Notes under the pieces: generated by a model
What the model was told of the DNA's origin: nothing
Databases searched by the model: none
What the model saw: only the letters and a program-made list of their open reading frames with translations
Translations under genes and position numbers: made by a program
From: Clostridia bacterium
GTDB taxonomy: Bacteria > Bacillota > Clostridia > Oscillospirales > CAG-382
DNA length: 6,140 nucleotides
Assembly: GCA_900757905.1 (NCBI GenBank)
Contig: CAAEPN010000136.1
Location: 1-6,140 of the forward strand
Reading direction: 5' to 3'
Shown: in pieces, positions 5,833 through 6,140 of the stretch
Position numbering within the stretch: the stretch's first letter is position 1
Layout of the letters: every line of letters starts with the position of its first letter

Positions 5833-5866
5833 TGAGGGTTATGTGATACCGCCACCTGTGTGCGTT

Positions 5867-5970
5867 GCTTCGAGTTTTGCAAAACCTCGAAGCTCCCTTG
5901 CACGCGCAGCGTGCTGCCCCGACAGGGGCATGCTTTCCATGCAATGGAAAGTTCCCGAAAGGGAGACGGG
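5867..5970 (+). repeat. Hairpin-array repeat, right copy (inverted relative to 7-120)
   Basis: The module order is as in the left copy read on its minus strand. GCTTCGAG/CTCGAAGC (5867-5874/5886-5893) encloses the palindrome TTTTGCAAAA. CTCCC then lacks its partner arm. GCACGC/GCGTGC is at 5900-5905/5909-5914, TGCCCC/GGGGCA at 5915-5920/5925-5930 with a GACA loop, CTTTCCAT/ATGGAAAG at 5933-5940/5944-5951, and TCCC/GGGA with a GAAA loop at 5953-5964; ACGGG follows. Against the left copy, about 11 bases are missing between the second and third modules. It lies downstream of recR in the sense direction. No credible coding frame was seen. Confidence 0.85.
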
Positions 5971-5971
5971 A

Positions 5972-6053
5972 TGTTACTTTTTGCGGCGTGCAAAAAGTAA
6001 CACAAAAAGCACGTGCTCGGACGTGCAAAAAGTTGCCAGTGGCAAGTTTTTGT
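5972..6053 (+). repeat. Three further hairpins beyond the right array
   Basis: TGTTACTTTTTGC (5972-5984) pairs perfectly with 5990-6002 around a five-base loop: 13 bp. GCACGT (6009-6014) pairs with ACGTGC (6021-6026). AAAAAGTTGCC (6027-6037 region) pairs with GGCAAGTTTTT (6041-6051) except for one G-G mismatch; this last one ends in a T run and could terminate transcription coming from recR. The TACTTTT/AAAAGTA core of the first resembles the palindrome at 164-195. No gene is seen. Confidence 0.65.
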
Positions 6054-6140
6054 GCATCGGAGACCGCCGAAACAGGGAGAATTGCGAACGGATGTGAGCA
6101 AGGCGACCATGTTTCAAGGAGTCGGCAAGCCCTGCGACCC
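6054..6140. other. Unassigned sequence at the right edge
   Basis: This stretch holds no convincing gene start, ribosome site, promoter or long stem. Open frames crossing it also cross the hairpin arrays and have no family-like features. It may be the continuation of the repeat block or the beginning of an element outside the window. Confidence 0.4.

Noticed and set aside
5732..6110. Open frames on both strands across the recR end and right array (5843-6097 plus; 5732-6028 and 5796-6110 minus).
   Set aside because: They are read through palindromic repeats and overlap recR or each other, with no ribosome site, no recognisable domain and odd composition. They are by-products of repeat sequence.

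Overview
The window looks like chromosomal DNA of a low-to-medium GC Gram-positive bacterium, most likely a Clostridia gut-type organism (Lachnospiraceae or Oscillospiraceae grade). The grounds are strong GGAGG-type ribosome binding sites, near-consensus sigma-A promoters, a Firmicutes-style holA, recR and HAMP histidine kinase, and secreted proteins with copper-amine-oxidase-N-like (stalk) domains. I cannot name the genus.

Layout. Bases 1-240 are a nearly continuous train of short hairpins ending in a strong terminator for the leftward operon. Bases 249-1534 (minus strand) hold two tandem, diverged paralogs encoding secreted stalk-domain proteins, driven by one promoter near 1577-1605. The 146-bp gap to the next gene carries two divergent promoters whose -35 boxes are the two arms of a 9-bp inverted repeat. 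Bases 1681-3245 (plus) hold holA (DNA polymerase III delta subunit) and a tightly coupled GNAT acetyltransferase, ended by a hairpin that contains the GNAT stop codon. Bases 3246-3497 hold more small hairpins, a clear promoter, and a hairpin that hides the ribosome binding site of the next gene. Bases 3498-5819 (plus) hold a membrane sensor histidine kinase followed 30 bp later by recR. Bases 5820-6140 are non-coding: a terminator-like hairpin, a second copy of the hairpin array in the opposite orientation to the left one, and unassigned sequence to the window edge.

How it fits together. holA (clamp loading) and recR (recombinational repair with RecF/RecO) are core replication and repair genes. 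Their partners here, a GNAT enzyme and a sensor kinase with no response regulator in view, are not their usual neighbours. The two exported paralogs form a separate leftward unit of unknown function and share conserved motifs in a C-terminal domain I cannot name.

Most unusual signal. The same ordered set of hairpin modules occurs at 7-120 (minus) and 5867-5970 (plus), each downstream of a gene and in the sense direction of that gene. Two differences between the copies keep base pairing only if the element's sense strand is read as RNA (C-G against U-G). This suggests a dispersed structured 3' element rather than a DNA-only repeat. I saw no CRISPR array, tRNA, rRNA or transposase.
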